The notes beneath the pieces were generated by a model. That model worked only from the letters and a program-made list of their open reading frames with translations, did no database searches and was not told where the DNA came from. A stretch of 64,000 bases of DNA. It comes from Phaeodactylibacter xiamenensis (GTDB lineage: Bacteria > Bacteroidota > Bacteroidia > Chitinophagales > Saprospiraceae). This document shows, one piece after another, positions 45,100-54,576 of the stretch; positions within the stretch are counted from its first letter, which is position 1; every line of letters starts with the position of its first letter. The DNA is taken from contig NZ_JPOS01000002.1 in assembly GCF_000759025.1 (NCBI RefSeq), positions 1-64,000 on the forward strand, given 5' to 3'. Both the position numbers and the translations under genes were made by a program.

Positions 45100-45960
45100 T
45101 CAGAACCGCTTGCCAAAATGTTTGGAGAAGGACAACAGGAAACCCAGTGCCCGCTGACGGTCCTTGTCCGCCATGCCGGTAAGCATCGCCCAGATTCCAG
45201 CTGGCTTAACCGGCTCCCGGTTACTGTCCACCATCGCTTCCCCTGCTTTGGCGACCACCCTGATCGTACAAGGATCAAGGACGCCACTCTGCATGAGCGC
45301 CTTGAACTCTTCAGAAGTCAGCAGTTTGGTCAGGGCAGTGAGCATTTCCAGGCCATGCTCATTGAGCGTCGTCCAGTCTACTCCACGGGCAGCGGCCCTC
45401 TGATAACCCTCGTCGAGCATATCTATGCCCATAGAGGCAAAGCCAGGCAATTTTTCGGAAAGCTCAATGAGTTGATTGATTTTGCTGAGGGTCTCCGGGC
45501 GGGTCACTTTCTCTACCAGTTCAGCTACAGCACTTAGACGGGCTGGGATATCAATGCCATTATCGGCAGCCTGACAGCAACCGTCATCCAGGATATCGCC
45601 CATCATGCTCATAAGCCCGGGGACCTGATCCGTCATGGCAATCACTTTGTCCAGTTTCTCTACCATTTCCGGAGCAGTGAGCTTTTCTGCAATATGAAGG
45701 GCGTTTTCGAGGCGCTCAGCGGGATCCACGCCCCGGCTGCGGGCTTGCTGTATGGCATCATCTGTGATATCAGCAGCCATGCTAATGAGACCCGGCCCCT
45801 GCTCCAAAGCAGTAGCCAGCCGGTCTACGGCTGTTTCCATTGTTTCGATGCGTGCAAGAAGGTGATCCAGCGCCTTTAGTGTTTTTTCACTGTTCAGCCG
45901 CTCCTGTAGTTGGTACCCGGCTTCCGTATCGGTCCAGGTTGCGGTTCCATTAGCTCCCAT
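45100..45960 (-). CDS. DUF1641 repeat protein
   Basis: This 286-residue helical protein has three internal copies of a module reading PGLxSMxxDxxDxxxxxAxxxGxD, typical of DUF1641. In many genomes DUF1641 genes accompany SQR-type or formate dehydrogenase-type redox proteins. It is upstream of the SQR-like gene here, in the same direction with an 88 bp gap, so it is probably its partner. No cofactor motif is visible. Confidence 0.8.
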   Translation of the reverse strand: MGANGTATWTDTEAGYQLQERLNSEKTLKALDHLLARIETMETAVDRLATALEQGPGLISMAADITDDAIQQARSRGVDPAERLENALHIAEKLTAPEMVEKLDKVIAMTDQVPGLMSMMGDILDDGCCQAADNGIDIPARLSAVAELVEKVTRPETLSKINQLIELSEKLPGFASMGIDMLDEGYQRAAARGVDWTTLNEHGLEMLTALTKLLTSEEFKALMQSGVLDPCTIRVVAKAGEAMVDSNREPVKPAGIWAMLTGMADKDRQRALGFLLSFSKHFGKRF

Positions 45961-46203
45961 AATGTTCTTTGTTTTGCTTTCAGTATGTCGCAGCCAATGC
46001 TTTGAGGTGTTTCCCTCAAACCCAATCAGTGGTGTCCAGGACCAAAATATCCGGATTTCTGATTAGACTATGACTACACTTTCAAATATATGAAAGCATG
46101 AACATAGATGCCAGCAACACTCCGCCGGATCAGTAAAAAGTACTATAACTCCCCGGGATAGGGCTATAGCGACTATCAGTTGGGCAGAAACAATAACCCC
46201 TAC

Positions 46204-46244
46204 AAAAGCGGCGCTACCTGTTACATCAGGCAGCGCCGCTTTTT
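46204..46244. terminator. Terminator after the isoaspartyl peptidase gene
   Basis: The stem 46207-46215 pairs with 46232-46240 (AGCGGCGCT with AGCGCCGCT), flanked by A and T runs on both sides, so it can work in both directions. It closes the SusC/SusD operon. The rest of the 45961-46268 gap holds nothing else I recognise. Confidence 0.85.
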
Positions 46245-46268
46245 AAAAATCTTCTTTCAAAGGCAAGA

Positions 46269-47189
46269 TCACGATCGGTAAATCGCAACAACAGCCTTTT
46301 CACCCTTCCGGACCCAGCCCCGGTACATTCCCTCCGAGTTAAAAGGCAGGGCTATCTCTCCCTTGTGGCCTACAGCAATCAGGCCGCCATCACCGCCCAT
46401 AGCGGCTTGCTTGTGATTGATGACGCGGTCGGCAGCTTCAGCAAGGGAAAGCCCCTGATACTCCATAAGGCAGGAAACATCGTAGGCAACCACACCACGC
46501 AGGAAGTACTCGCCGTAGCCAGTGCAGGATACGGCGCAGGTCGCATTATTGGCATAGGTGCCTGCCCCGATAACGGAGCTGTCCCCTACCCTGCCGTAGC
46601 GTTTGTTGGTCAGCCCTCCGGTGGAAGTGGCTGCTGCCAAATTTCCCCGTAAGTCAAGGGCTACGGCACCAACGGTCCCAAATTTATCACTGTGGTCAAG
46701 CTGCACGCGGTTCTTCGCCCGGGCTTCTTCCAGTTGCTGATAGCGGAAGTCTGAAAAGAAATAATCGGGTTCGAGAATCGGCACCTCAAGGTCGCGGGCA
46801 AATTCCTGAGCACCGGGGCCACACAGGAATACATGGTCGCTACGCTCCATCACCATGCGGGAAAGGGAGATGGGGTTTTTCACGCCTTCCACCATGGCTA
46901 CGGCTCCGGCGTTTAGCGTGGCCCCGCACATGATGGAAGCATCCATTTCATTGCGGCCATCGTGGGTGAAGACGGAGCCACGGCCAGCATTAAAGTACTC
47001 ACAGTCTTCCAGGCTTTTGACAGCAGTCTCCACCGCAGTGAGGGCGCTGCCCCCGGCGGCAAGAGCCTGCTCGCCAGCTGCGAGGGCTTGCTGTAGGGCG
47101 CGGCGGTGGGACGCCTCCTGTTCTTCGGTCATTTCAGAACGGAGGATCGTGCCGGCACCACCGTGTATCGCTAGAGAATAAGTTGACAT
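46269..47189 (-). CDS. Isoaspartyl peptidase/L-asparaginase (Ntn hydrolase)
   Basis: This 306-residue plant-type asparaginase family protein has HGGAG at the start. The autoprocessing Thr is in KFGTVGAVALD (Thr172), followed by STGGLTNKRYGRVGDSS, where the substrate loop lies. The enzyme cleaves beta-aspartyl peptide bonds. It follows SusD by 9 bp in an operon with SusC. Because two cyanophycinases lie nearby, its likely substrate is the beta-Asp-Arg dipeptide released from cyanophycin, an inference from context. It has no signal peptide, so it should be cytoplasmic. Confidence 0.92.
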   Translation of the reverse strand: MSTYSLAIHGGAGTILRSEMTEEQEASHRRALQQALAAGEQALAAGGSALTAVETAVKSLEDCEYFNAGRGSVFTHDGRNEMDASIMCGATLNAGAVAMVEGVKNPISLSRMVMERSDHVFLCGPGAQEFARDLEVPILEPDYFFSDFRYQQLEEARAKNRVQLDHSDKFGTVGAVALDLRGNLAAATSTGGLTNKRYGRVGDSSVIGAGTYANNATCAVSCTGYGEYFLRGVVAYDVSCLMEYQGLSLAEAADRVINHKQAAMGGDGGLIAVGHKGEIALPFNSEGMYRGWVRKGEKAVVAIYRS

Positions 47190-47198
47190 AAACTGGTT

Positions 47199-48548
47199 TT
47201 ACTCGGCATCCCACCAGAACCGGTCCTGAAGGTTGGGGTTCTCGGCGGGGAAGCTGTTATTGAATAGGCGTTCGTTTTGGGGGTAAATGAACCGGCGCGG
47301 GATAGCGCCTCCAGGATTTTGGGGATTCTCACCATTTGGATTGGGGGCGAGCTCCGGAAAGCCGGTTCGGCGGTAATCCGTCCAGCCCTCCACTTGTGTG
47401 AAGTGCGCGATGTAAAGCTGTTGCAGTACGGTACGCAGGTGGTCTTCCGTATCGCCCGACAAGGTGGCGTGGGCATCGAGGTAGGCGTCCATTTCCTCAT
47501 CCGGGATGCCACCGGTGACTTCCTCGATGTGGGTGCGCACGCCTTCCTGCAGGGCGGCTTCAGCGTCCCCCTCCCCTGCTCTCAGCCGGGCCTCTGCTTC
47601 CAGCATCTTTAGCTCAGCGTAGGTGATGATGGGCACGGAAGCATCCTCAGCAGCATAGAAATCGCCTACGCGCTCCAGCCCAAAGGACCGGCGGATGAGC
47701 CTGCTTTCCCTGGGGTCTTCCAGCTCATCGAGCAAGTCAGAGAAAAACGGGTCGATTTCTACGTAAGGCGTGTTTTTGAAATAGATGAACCAGGGGTTTT
47801 GTTCGGCTTCGGTAAAACCAAAGGTGTAGATCAGGCTCTCTGCCGGCGACTGAAAAGCATTGGCGATGGCATCAAGGGCTTTGGCAGGAGCCTCTGCATC
47901 CCGCTTGATAGTGTGCATGTAATAGCGGGCTTTGAGCGCATGGGCCGCTTTGACCCAGCGGTCCAGGTCCCCCTGATAGATGACATCATCATCACCGGGA
48001 GAGACCGTGCTTTCAGCCTGCAGGTCCTGAATGGCTTCGTCCAGCAGGGCTTGTACTTCAGCGTATACGGTTTCCTGCGGATCGTAGGATGGGCTGAAGT
48101 TGGCCCCGCCCTGAAAGGCCTGCGTGTAGGGAATATCGCCCCAAAGAGAAGCCGCAGTGCCCAGATTGAGCGCCATTAGCACTTTGGCAACGCCAGCGTA
48201 ATGGGCCGCTCCATCGGCTTCCGATTTTTCGATGATGATGTTGAGGACATTGAGGGGGCCGTTGTAGAAGTCCTGCCAGATAGGGTTCATATTGAAAGCC
48301 TCGTCAAGCAGGTAGCTTTCCACGGTGAGCGCCCGGTTGTCTACCCCTGTGAAATACTGACTGAAAATACCGGCAATGACAGCCGCTTCTTCAGATAGGT
48401 TCTCGGCAGTCTCCTCCATTGCGGTAGGCAGGAGGACGGTTACCGGCACATCGGTGGGGTCGTTGGGGTTGATGTTGGTTTCCTCCAGCTCGCAGCCTGC
48501 CAGAAAGGCGACTGCCAGGAAAAGGAAGGTTATATTTCGAAGTATCAT
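47199..48548 (-). CDS. SusD/RagB-type surface lipoprotein
   Basis: This 449-residue protein has a lipobox (VAFLAGC) and SusD-like helical content: GVAKVLMALNLGTAASLWGDIPYTQAF near residue 120 and the C-terminal PRRFIYPQNERLFN. SusD lipoproteins cap SusC channels and bind the polymer or oligomer substrate. It follows SusC by 21 bp and precedes the isoaspartyl peptidase by 9 bp. That link suggests a peptide-like substrate rather than glycan. Confidence 0.9.
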   Translation of the reverse strand: MILRNITFLFLAVAFLAGCELEETNINPNDPTDVPVTVLLPTAMEETAENLSEEAAVIAGIFSQYFTGVDNRALTVESYLLDEAFNMNPIWQDFYNGPLNVLNIIIEKSEADGAAHYAGVAKVLMALNLGTAASLWGDIPYTQAFQGGANFSPSYDPQETVYAEVQALLDEAIQDLQAESTVSPGDDDVIYQGDLDRWVKAAHALKARYYMHTIKRDAEAPAKALDAIANAFQSPAESLIYTFGFTEAEQNPWFIYFKNTPYVEIDPFFSDLLDELEDPRESRLIRRSFGLERVGDFYAAEDASVPIITYAELKMLEAEARLRAGEGDAEAALQEGVRTHIEEVTGGIPDEEMDAYLDAHATLSGDTEDHLRTVLQQLYIAHFTQVEGWTDYRRTGFPELAPNPNGENPQNPGGAIPRRFIYPQNERLFNNSFPAENPNLQDRFWWDAE

Positions 48549-48569
48549 AATACTGATCTTTTAGTCTGA

Positions 48570-51500
48570 TTAAAATCCGATTTTCAGGTTGAAGCCCAGG
48601 CTTCGGGTGTTTGGGGTGTTGAAGTAGTCCCGCCCGAAACTGTTGCTCGCACCGGCCAGGTTGGTCTCCGGGTCAATGCCGCTGTAATCGGTGAGCAGGA
48701 ACAGGTTGCGGCCGCTCAGCCCCAGTTCAAGGCTGCGTACGGGCAGCTTGCCGACAATCGTTTCCGGAAATCGGTAACTGACTGTCAGTTCGCGCAGACG
48801 CACCCAGGAACCATCCTCAACCGAGGCTTCAGAAACGCCAGCGAAAGGATAACGCCCGTAGTAACGGGAATCGAGGCGGATGGGCGTGGTATTGGGCTGA
48901 CCGGAAACATCCTCGCCGTCAATAACAGTGCCTTCTGCATAAACGCCTTCCACTACTACCGCTTCCTCCCGGTTTTCGGTACTCTTGTGGATGCCCAGGT
49001 TTTGCATGACGCCCACGGTGCCATTGTAGATATCCCCGCCCTGACGGATGTCCAGCAAGGCGGACACATAGAGCCCTTTGAAGGTGAAACTATTGCGCAG
49101 CCCCATAATCCAGTCCGGGTTCGGGTCGCCCACAATGCCGGGGTCCTGTGGATTAAACACAGGATAGCCATCGGCGTCAATGAGGCGGTTGCCGTTGTCA
49201 TCTCTCGACCAGCGGGTGCCGTAGAGTACGCCGAAGGGCTGCCCTTCGATAGCCCGGTTGTTGGTAGACGCTACGCCGGCGGAACCGAAACTGAGGTCAG
49301 GCACGCCTTCGCCCAGTTCTTCCACAGTGTTCTCATTGGCGGTGAAGTTGAGGTCAACATCCCAGCTGAAGTTGCGGCCTTTGACCGGAGTACTGCGCAG
49401 CTGTATTTCCACACCGGTATTGCGTACCCGGCCCGCGTTGGTAATAGCTGAAGCGAAGCCCGTGGAAAAGGTAATGGGCACAGCCAAAATCTGGTCTACA
49501 CTTTCCAGGTCATACCAGGTGAAGTCAATACCCAGGCGGTTTTGAAAGAAGCGTAAGTCCGCTCCGATTTCCAGGGTCCGGGTTTGTTCAGGGCGCAGAT
49601 TAGGATTGCCGATGGAAGTCGCCGGGCCGAAAGCGGTTTGCCCCTTGACCGGGCTGCCGAGCACGAAGAAGTTGTCCAGAGCATAGGCGAAAGCGTCCTT
49701 ACCAATACGGGCGTAGGAGAAGCGCAACTTACCAAAAGAGAAGGTCGGATTAGTGGCCAGCCCCAGCGGTTCGGTGAATACGAAGCCCAGGCTATAGCTG
49801 TCGTAGAAGAAGGGGACTTCGGTAGTGGGCAAGGTCGAGGACCAGTCCCAGCGCCCGGTGAAGCTGAAGTAAAGGTAATCCCTGAAGCTCAACTGTCCAT
49901 CGTAGAAAGTACCCAGGATACGGCGGCGGGTCACGTTGTCGTCTGCAAAAGTGACCTGAGAAACGTTGGAAATGTCGTAGAAGTCCGGTATGATGAAGTT
50001 TTCCCCTTCCGTTACGTTAGAAAAACCCCGCTCGCTGAAGTAGTTGTGGCCCAGGGTCAGGCGGCCATCAAAGTCCTGTGACAAGGCGCCCTGAGCGGTC
50101 AGCAGGAAATCGGAGTTGAAGCTGCGGTAGGAATACAGGTCGCTGAAGATCACGCCTGTACCGAATTCGTTGCTGTTGTTGTCCCAGTAGGAAGTCCGCT
50201 CCTCAAAGTAGTAATCCGTACCGGCCCGGTATGAAGTGCTGAGCCAGTCTGTGAAGGTATACTCAAAGCCGGCATTGCCGATAATGCGGTTAACGCGGTC
50301 GCGGCTCAGGTTACGGTTGACGGACCAGTAGGGGTTGTCGTAGGCGCTCCAGTAGGTGCGCTGTGTGCCATCCGGGAAGGAATAGGCAGCGGGCTCATCT
50401 TCCGCATTATCAAAACCACTAGCCAGGTCGAAGGTTACGGGCGCGCGGGTCAGGCCCAGCATTACGCCGGACAGGTTGGAGCCCCGGTTGGTGCGGTCGC
50501 CGCCGGAGTTGGTGTAGTTGGCAGAAGCGGAAACTTTGAGGCGGTCGTTGATGCGGGTATCGCCGGAGACCTTGAGGGTAAAACGCTCGAAGGTACTGTT
50601 GGGCACAATACCCGTTTGGCGCAGGTAGCCGCTGGAGACGAAGTAGTTGGTTTCTCCGTCGCCACCGCTGGCACTGAGGTAGGTATTGGATGTCACTCCG
50701 GTATTGAAGAAGTTGTCGAGATTATTAAAAGGCACGACCCGGCGATCGGTAGCGGAGGGATCGCTTTGGCCTACGATACGGCCCAGGGAGCTGTAGCGGT
50801 AGGATTCATCCCCATCGTAGCGCAGGGTATCGATGCGCGGGCCCCAGGAGCGGTTCGACTCGCCCGGGCCTGCGTAGACTGGTACGCCTCCGGAGAGGGC
50901 GCCTTGTGCGAAGAGTTGTTGTTGTCCCGGCAGTTTGTTTACCTGATCGAAAGTCACGGACTGGGAGAAGCTGATGCCCCCGCCTTTTCGGCCCTTTTTG
51001 GTGGTGATGAGCACGGCACCGTTGGCGGCACGCACGCCGTAGAGGGCGGTAGCCGCACCACCTTTGAGGACGTTGATGGTTTCGATGTCATCGGGGTTGA
51101 TGTCGATGGCCCGGTTGGACTGATCGGTGAAATTGGAGCCCGCGAAGCTGTTGTCGATAGGCACGCCGTCAATGATGAACAACGGAGAGTTTTCATTGAG
51201 AGAAGTCCGTCCGCGGATGACGATGTTAGCGGAGGCGCCCGGGTTGCCCGAGCTACTGATAACCTGAACACCCGCCACCTTTGAGCTTAGGGCATTGACT
51301 AGGTTGGTCTCCCGGGAACTGACCAACTCTTCGCCCCCCACTTCTTCGGCAGAGTAGCCCAGGGCTTTTTTGCTGCGCTCAATGCCTACCGCAGTAACCA
51401 CCACCTCATCGAGGACTTCGGCAGACTCGCTCATGCGGATGTCAATTTTCGTCCGGCCATTGAGGGGTACTTCGAGGCGGTTGTAGCCGATGTAAGAAAA

Positions 51501-51722
51501 GATTAGAGTGGAAGCGTTCTCCTCTACATCTAGAGAAAATGCCCCGTTGAAATCAGTAATCGTGCCCACATTGGGGCTGCCTTTCACAAAAACACTCACG
51601 CCAATGAGCGGCTGAGGCGGATCGGCATCGTCCGTTACGGTGCCGGTTATGGTCTGCTGCGCAGCGAGCGGCAACATTCCCAACAGGCACAAGCCGACCA
51701 ACAAAAGGATGGGTCTGAACAT
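48570..51722 (-). CDS. SusC/RagA-type TonB-linked outer-membrane transporter
   Basis: This 1050-residue protein has a signal peptide ending PLAAQ, a carboxypeptidase-regulatory-like domain (GVSVFVKGSPNVGTITDFNG), the TonB-dependent plug (LDEVVVTAVGIERSKKALGYS) and a large barrel ending in a terminal Phe. It imports oligomers across the outer membrane with SusD. The promoter upstream is a perfect match to the Bacteroidota consensus. Confidence 0.95.
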   Translation of the reverse strand: MFRPILLLVGLCLLGMLPLAAQQTITGTVTDDADPPQPLIGVSVFVKGSPNVGTITDFNGAFSLDVEENASTLIFSYIGYNRLEVPLNGRTKIDIRMSESAEVLDEVVVTAVGIERSKKALGYSAEEVGGEELVSSRETNLVNALSSKVAGVQVISSSGNPGASANIVIRGRTSLNENSPLFIIDGVPIDNSFAGSNFTDQSNRAIDINPDDIETINVLKGGAATALYGVRAANGAVLITTKKGRKGGGISFSQSVTFDQVNKLPGQQQLFAQGALSGGVPVYAGPGESNRSWGPRIDTLRYDGDESYRYSSLGRIVGQSDPSATDRRVVPFNNLDNFFNTGVTSNTYLSASGGDGETNYFVSSGYLRQTGIVPNSTFERFTLKVSGDTRINDRLKVSASANYTNSGGDRTNRGSNLSGVMLGLTRAPVTFDLASGFDNAEDEPAAYSFPDGTQRTYWSAYDNPYWSVNRNLSRDRVNRIIGNAGFEYTFTDWLSTSYRAGTDYYFEERTSYWDNNSNEFGTGVIFSDLYSYRSFNSDFLLTAQGALSQDFDGRLTLGHNYFSERGFSNVTEGENFIIPDFYDISNVSQVTFADDNVTRRRILGTFYDGQLSFRDYLYFSFTGRWDWSSTLPTTEVPFFYDSYSLGFVFTEPLGLATNPTFSFGKLRFSYARIGKDAFAYALDNFFVLGSPVKGQTAFGPATSIGNPNLRPEQTRTLEIGADLRFFQNRLGIDFTWYDLESVDQILAVPITFSTGFASAITNAGRVRNTGVEIQLRSTPVKGRNFSWDVDLNFTANENTVEELGEGVPDLSFGSAGVASTNNRAIEGQPFGVLYGTRWSRDDNGNRLIDADGYPVFNPQDPGIVGDPNPDWIMGLRNSFTFKGLYVSALLDIRQGGDIYNGTVGVMQNLGIHKSTENREEAVVVEGVYAEGTVIDGEDVSGQPNTTPIRLDSRYYGRYPFAGVSEASVEDGSWVRLRELTVSYRFPETIVGKLPVRSLELGLSGRNLFLLTDYSGIDPETNLAGASNSFGRDYFNTPNTRSLGFNLKIGF

Positions 51723-51952
51723 GTTTACAATATTTTGAAGACTGAGTGAATCACATCAGCCAGATAGAAAAAGGGAACAGGCCATTGCAGTAGCTGCTGA
51801 TGACCGATGGAAAGCTGGAAAACGAGTAGTATGACTAGCAATCAAATATGGGCTGCAAGCCGGAGAGACTGGGCGTCTCCTGCAGGAAGCGGGTCGTTTT
51901 GACCGGTAAAATGGCTTGCTGGATTTGCATAGTTAGCGTTTATATCCGGATG

Positions 51953-51983
51953 CAAAAATATGGATTTGTGACTGAACTGCAAA
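51953..51983 (-). promoter_or_regulatory. Promoter of the susCD-isoaspartyl peptidase operon
   Basis: On the minus strand TTTG (51980-51983), 19 bp, then TATTTTTG (51953-51960) is a perfect Bacteroidota promoter. It predicts a leader of about 225 nt before the SusC start. Confidence 0.75.
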
Positions 51984-52075
51984 ATCAAGCCCCGCCTGCC
52001 CTGCCTTAACTACCAAAATCACCCGCTGAAAATCAGGAATACCATCTGAAATATGGAACAGAATTATTTTTTTCG

Positions 52076-52083
52076 TACTTTTG
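52076..52083 (+). promoter_or_regulatory. Candidate -7 element of the adhesin-cyanophycinase operon
   Basis: TACTTTTG fits TAnnTTTG. The region 19 bp upstream has only a poor -33 match. The transcript would have a leader of about 230 nt with the short reading frame at 52110. Confidence 0.4.
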
Positions 52084-52319
52084 GGTTTCGACTTTAAGCA
52101 GTCCCAATTTATGAGTACCTCATTTTGCGTTAAAACTCAGGCCACTCAACCTACCCACAAGCAGCTCAGCCTGATGGGCCTGCAGCCTATTTTCGACTGC
52201 TAAACCAAGCTTCCTGTAAAGTTTTTCCCCTGTACTGCGATTGACAGCACCTTCTGGTCTGTTGATGCCATTCACGGGGCATTCATATTTTCCCTATTTG
52301 TTTATTTAAATTTTTTGCG

Positions 52320-53186
52320 ATGAAAAGACTAGTACAACTTGTCTGCGTAGCCGTAATGCTGGCTACCCTGTCTGCTACTGCACAGGAAACGATTGTTTAT
52401 GATTTTGAAGACGGGGTTATGCCCGAAAGTTTTACGCTGATCAACCGGGACATGCTCGTACCTAATCAGCCAGATGATGCGGGCTTTGCCGATACAGCCT
52501 GGATGGTGATTGAGAGCGGGCTGCTGGAAAGCTTTGCTGCGCTGAGTATCTCCTGGTATGTGAATGATGCCGGCCCGGCGGACGACTGGATGATCCTGCC
52601 GAAAATCAGCGTGACAGAGAACTCTATGCTGAGCTGGACGGCGATTTCCACGACGTCCTCCGGTGATTTCCCGGACAGCTATCAGGTGCTGATTAATGCG
52701 GAAGAGCCGACTTTTGAGAGCTTCGAAGCCAATGGTGCTATTTTGGCCAGCTTCGACCCCGAAGAGTGGGAAACCCCACAAATGCGCGAGGTGAGCCTGG
52801 CAGACTATGCCGGGCAGAGCGTGCATATTGCTTTCCGCAACGTCACCCCCAGTGGTGATGCTCTGCTGATTGACGACATCACTATCACCGAGGGCGAGAT
52901 TAGTAGCGTAGCAGAAGTCGATAATGCCGCTTTTGAATTCAATCTCGCACCTAATCCGGCAATGGATGCGGGTACCGTGCTGCAGTACACGCTGGAACAG
53001 GCAGCTGATGTAGCGATTAGCATTCAGGATATGAGCGGCCGTCAGGTGCAGGAGTTACGTCAGGGGCGCCTTGGTGCGGGTCGCCACAACGTACAGTTGG
53101 AGACAAGCAGCCTGCCAGCAGGTGTTTACGCGGTGAGCGTACGCACGGCTGACAAAGTAGGCACTACGAAACTTATTGTTCGATAA
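52320..53186 (+). CDS. Secreted T9SS protein with cleaved-adhesin-type domain
   Basis: This 288-residue protein has a signal peptide ending ATAQ and a jelly-roll domain of the cleaved-adhesin type: DFEDGVMPESFTLINRD, ADDWMILPKISV and HIAFRNVTPSGDALLIDDI. The C-terminal T9SS sorting domain has NLAPNPAMDAG and LPAGVYAVSVRTADKVGTTKLIV. It is exported by T9SS and attached to the cell surface. The adhesin fold often binds polymers, so it may recognise the substrate of the adjacent cyanophycinase. It is the first gene of a three-gene operon. Confidence 0.88.
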   Translation: MKRLVQLVCVAVMLATLSATAQETIVYDFEDGVMPESFTLINRDMLVPNQPDDAGFADTAWMVIESGLLESFAALSISWYVNDAGPADDWMILPKISVTENSMLSWTAISTTSSGDFPDSYQVLINAEEPTFESFEANGAILASFDPEEWETPQMREVSLADYAGQSVHIAFRNVTPSGDALLIDDITITEGEISSVAEVDNAAFEFNLAPNPAMDAGTVLQYTLEQAADVAISIQDMSGRQVQELRQGRLGAGRHNVQLETSSLPAGVYAVSVRTADKVGTTKLIVR

Positions 53187-53250
53187 CCTCTTGACTTTAA
53201 GGGCCGGGGCACCCCCGGCCCGATTTTTCCTTACTTTTATCCGATCTACC

Positions 53251-54558
53251 ATGCTTACCAGAACGCTCTTTTTGATTTTGACCGTCCTGCCTGCTTTCTT
53301 ACAAGGACAGGGGTACACTCGTTTTTTTACCGGCGACACCACGGATGTGGAGACCGACCCCATACCCGGCATCGTGCTCGCGGGCGGCGGGGGCGATAAT
53401 GACCAAGCCATGCAGTGGATGCTGGAACGGGCCGACAGCGGTGACGTGGTCGTGCTGCGGGCAAGTGGTTCCGATGGCTACAATCCCTACTTTTTTGAGG
53501 ACCTGGGTGTTTACGTCAATTCGGTGGAGACCATTCGTTTTGACGATGCCTCTGCGGCGAATGATCCATATGTGGAAGCCCAAATCCGTAATGCCGAATG
53601 CCTGTTCTTTGCCGGAGGCGATCAGTACGACTACCTTTCCTACTGGCAGGGAACACCGGTACAGGAGGCCATCAATTACCTGATTAACGAGAAAGGGGTA
53701 CCGGTTGGTGGCACGAGTGCGGGCATGGCTATTCTTAGCAACTGGTACTATGCGCCTTCCAGCTTTTCGCTGGATGCGGAAGAAGCCCTCTCCGACCCTT
53801 TCCACCCGGACTATGAAGTGCTGGGGCAAAACGATTTTCTGGAGGTCCCCTACCTGGATAACACCATTACCGACACCCACTACGAGCAGCGGGAACGGCC
53901 CGGTCGGCATATGGGCTTTCTGGCACGCATAGCGGAAGCTACCCAAAGCCGGTCTTTCGGCATTGCCGCCAATGAGTACACCGCAGCCTGTATTGATGAA
54001 AACGGCATCGCCCGGGCATTTGGTGAATTCCCGGAATTTGAGGAAGATATTGTATTTTTCCTGCAGTCTAATTGTCAGGAGGAATTCCTGCCGGAAGTGA
54101 TGGAAGCGGGAACGCCCTTAACCTGGAACCGGGGACAAAGTGCAGTGAAGGCATATGCTATTCCGGCCCGGACGGATGGCTCGGGCAGCATTGACCTGAA
54201 TGACTGGCAAACAGTGCAGGGTGGCGAGTGGCAAAACTGGTATGTGGAGGCGGGTGAGCTGGCCCGCATTCCGGAGACCAATGGCGACTGTGCGGATGTG
54301 CTAAGTTCAACGGCTGACCAGAGTTCCAATACGACTTTCCGTGTCTTCCCTACTCCGGCTTCCGGGCAGCTGTTTTGGGAATGGAACGGTGCATCGGCTA
54401 CCGGGCAGTTGTCCTTGCGCATGATAACCGGCCAGGTAGTGCGCGACTGGTCCAATGCAGTTTCTCCGGTTGATATTTCCGGGCTGCCCGCTGGCGTGTA
54501 TACCCTGGAAGCCATTATTGACGGGCAGCTGGCGGTCAAAAAGATTATCATTGAATAG
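53251..54558 (+). CDS. cphB: Secreted cyanophycinase with T9SS sorting domain
   Basis: This 435-residue peptidase S51 family protein, started at MLTRTLFLIL, has a signal peptide to about residue 20. The nucleophile Ser156 is in VGGTSAGMAI, and the cyanophycinase motif DTHYEQRERPGRH is at about residue 208. Cyanophycinases cut cyanophycin (multi-L-arginyl-poly-L-aspartate) into beta-Asp-Arg dipeptides. The last 70 residues are a T9SS sorting domain (FRVFPTPASGQLFW, LPAGVYTLEAI), so the enzyme works outside the cell. A start 25 codons upstream is open but not signal-like. The YfcC-type transporter follows after 18 bp. Confidence 0.92.
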   Translation: MLTRTLFLILTVLPAFLQGQGYTRFFTGDTTDVETDPIPGIVLAGGGGDNDQAMQWMLERADSGDVVVLRASGSDGYNPYFFEDLGVYVNSVETIRFDDASAANDPYVEAQIRNAECLFFAGGDQYDYLSYWQGTPVQEAINYLINEKGVPVGGTSAGMAILSNWYYAPSSFSLDAEEALSDPFHPDYEVLGQNDFLEVPYLDNTITDTHYEQRERPGRHMGFLARIAEATQSRSFGIAANEYTAACIDENGIARAFGEFPEFEEDIVFFLQSNCQEEFLPEVMEAGTPLTWNRGQSAVKAYAIPARTDGSGSIDLNDWQTVQGGEWQNWYVEAGELARIPETNGDCADVLSSTADQSSNTTFRVFPTPASGQLFWEWNGASATGQLSLRMITGQVVRDWSNAVSPVDISGLPAGVYTLEAIIDGQLAVKKIIIE

Positions 54559-54576
54559 CAATACCCCTCTTCAAAT

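Larger units (their letters stand above)
51723..52319. other. Divergent intergenic region with leaders of both operons
   Basis: The region holds the SusC promoter on one side and the -7 element of the adhesin operon on the other. A 30-codon reading frame, starting at 52110 and ending TAA at 52200-52202, lies in the plus-strand leader; it begins MSTSFCVKTQ and ends IFDC. I cannot say whether it is translated. No riboswitch was recognised. Confidence 0.5.

Noticed and set aside
51723-52319. Riboswitch in the divergent leader
   Set aside because: No conserved riboswitch core was recognised; only promoter elements and a short frame.
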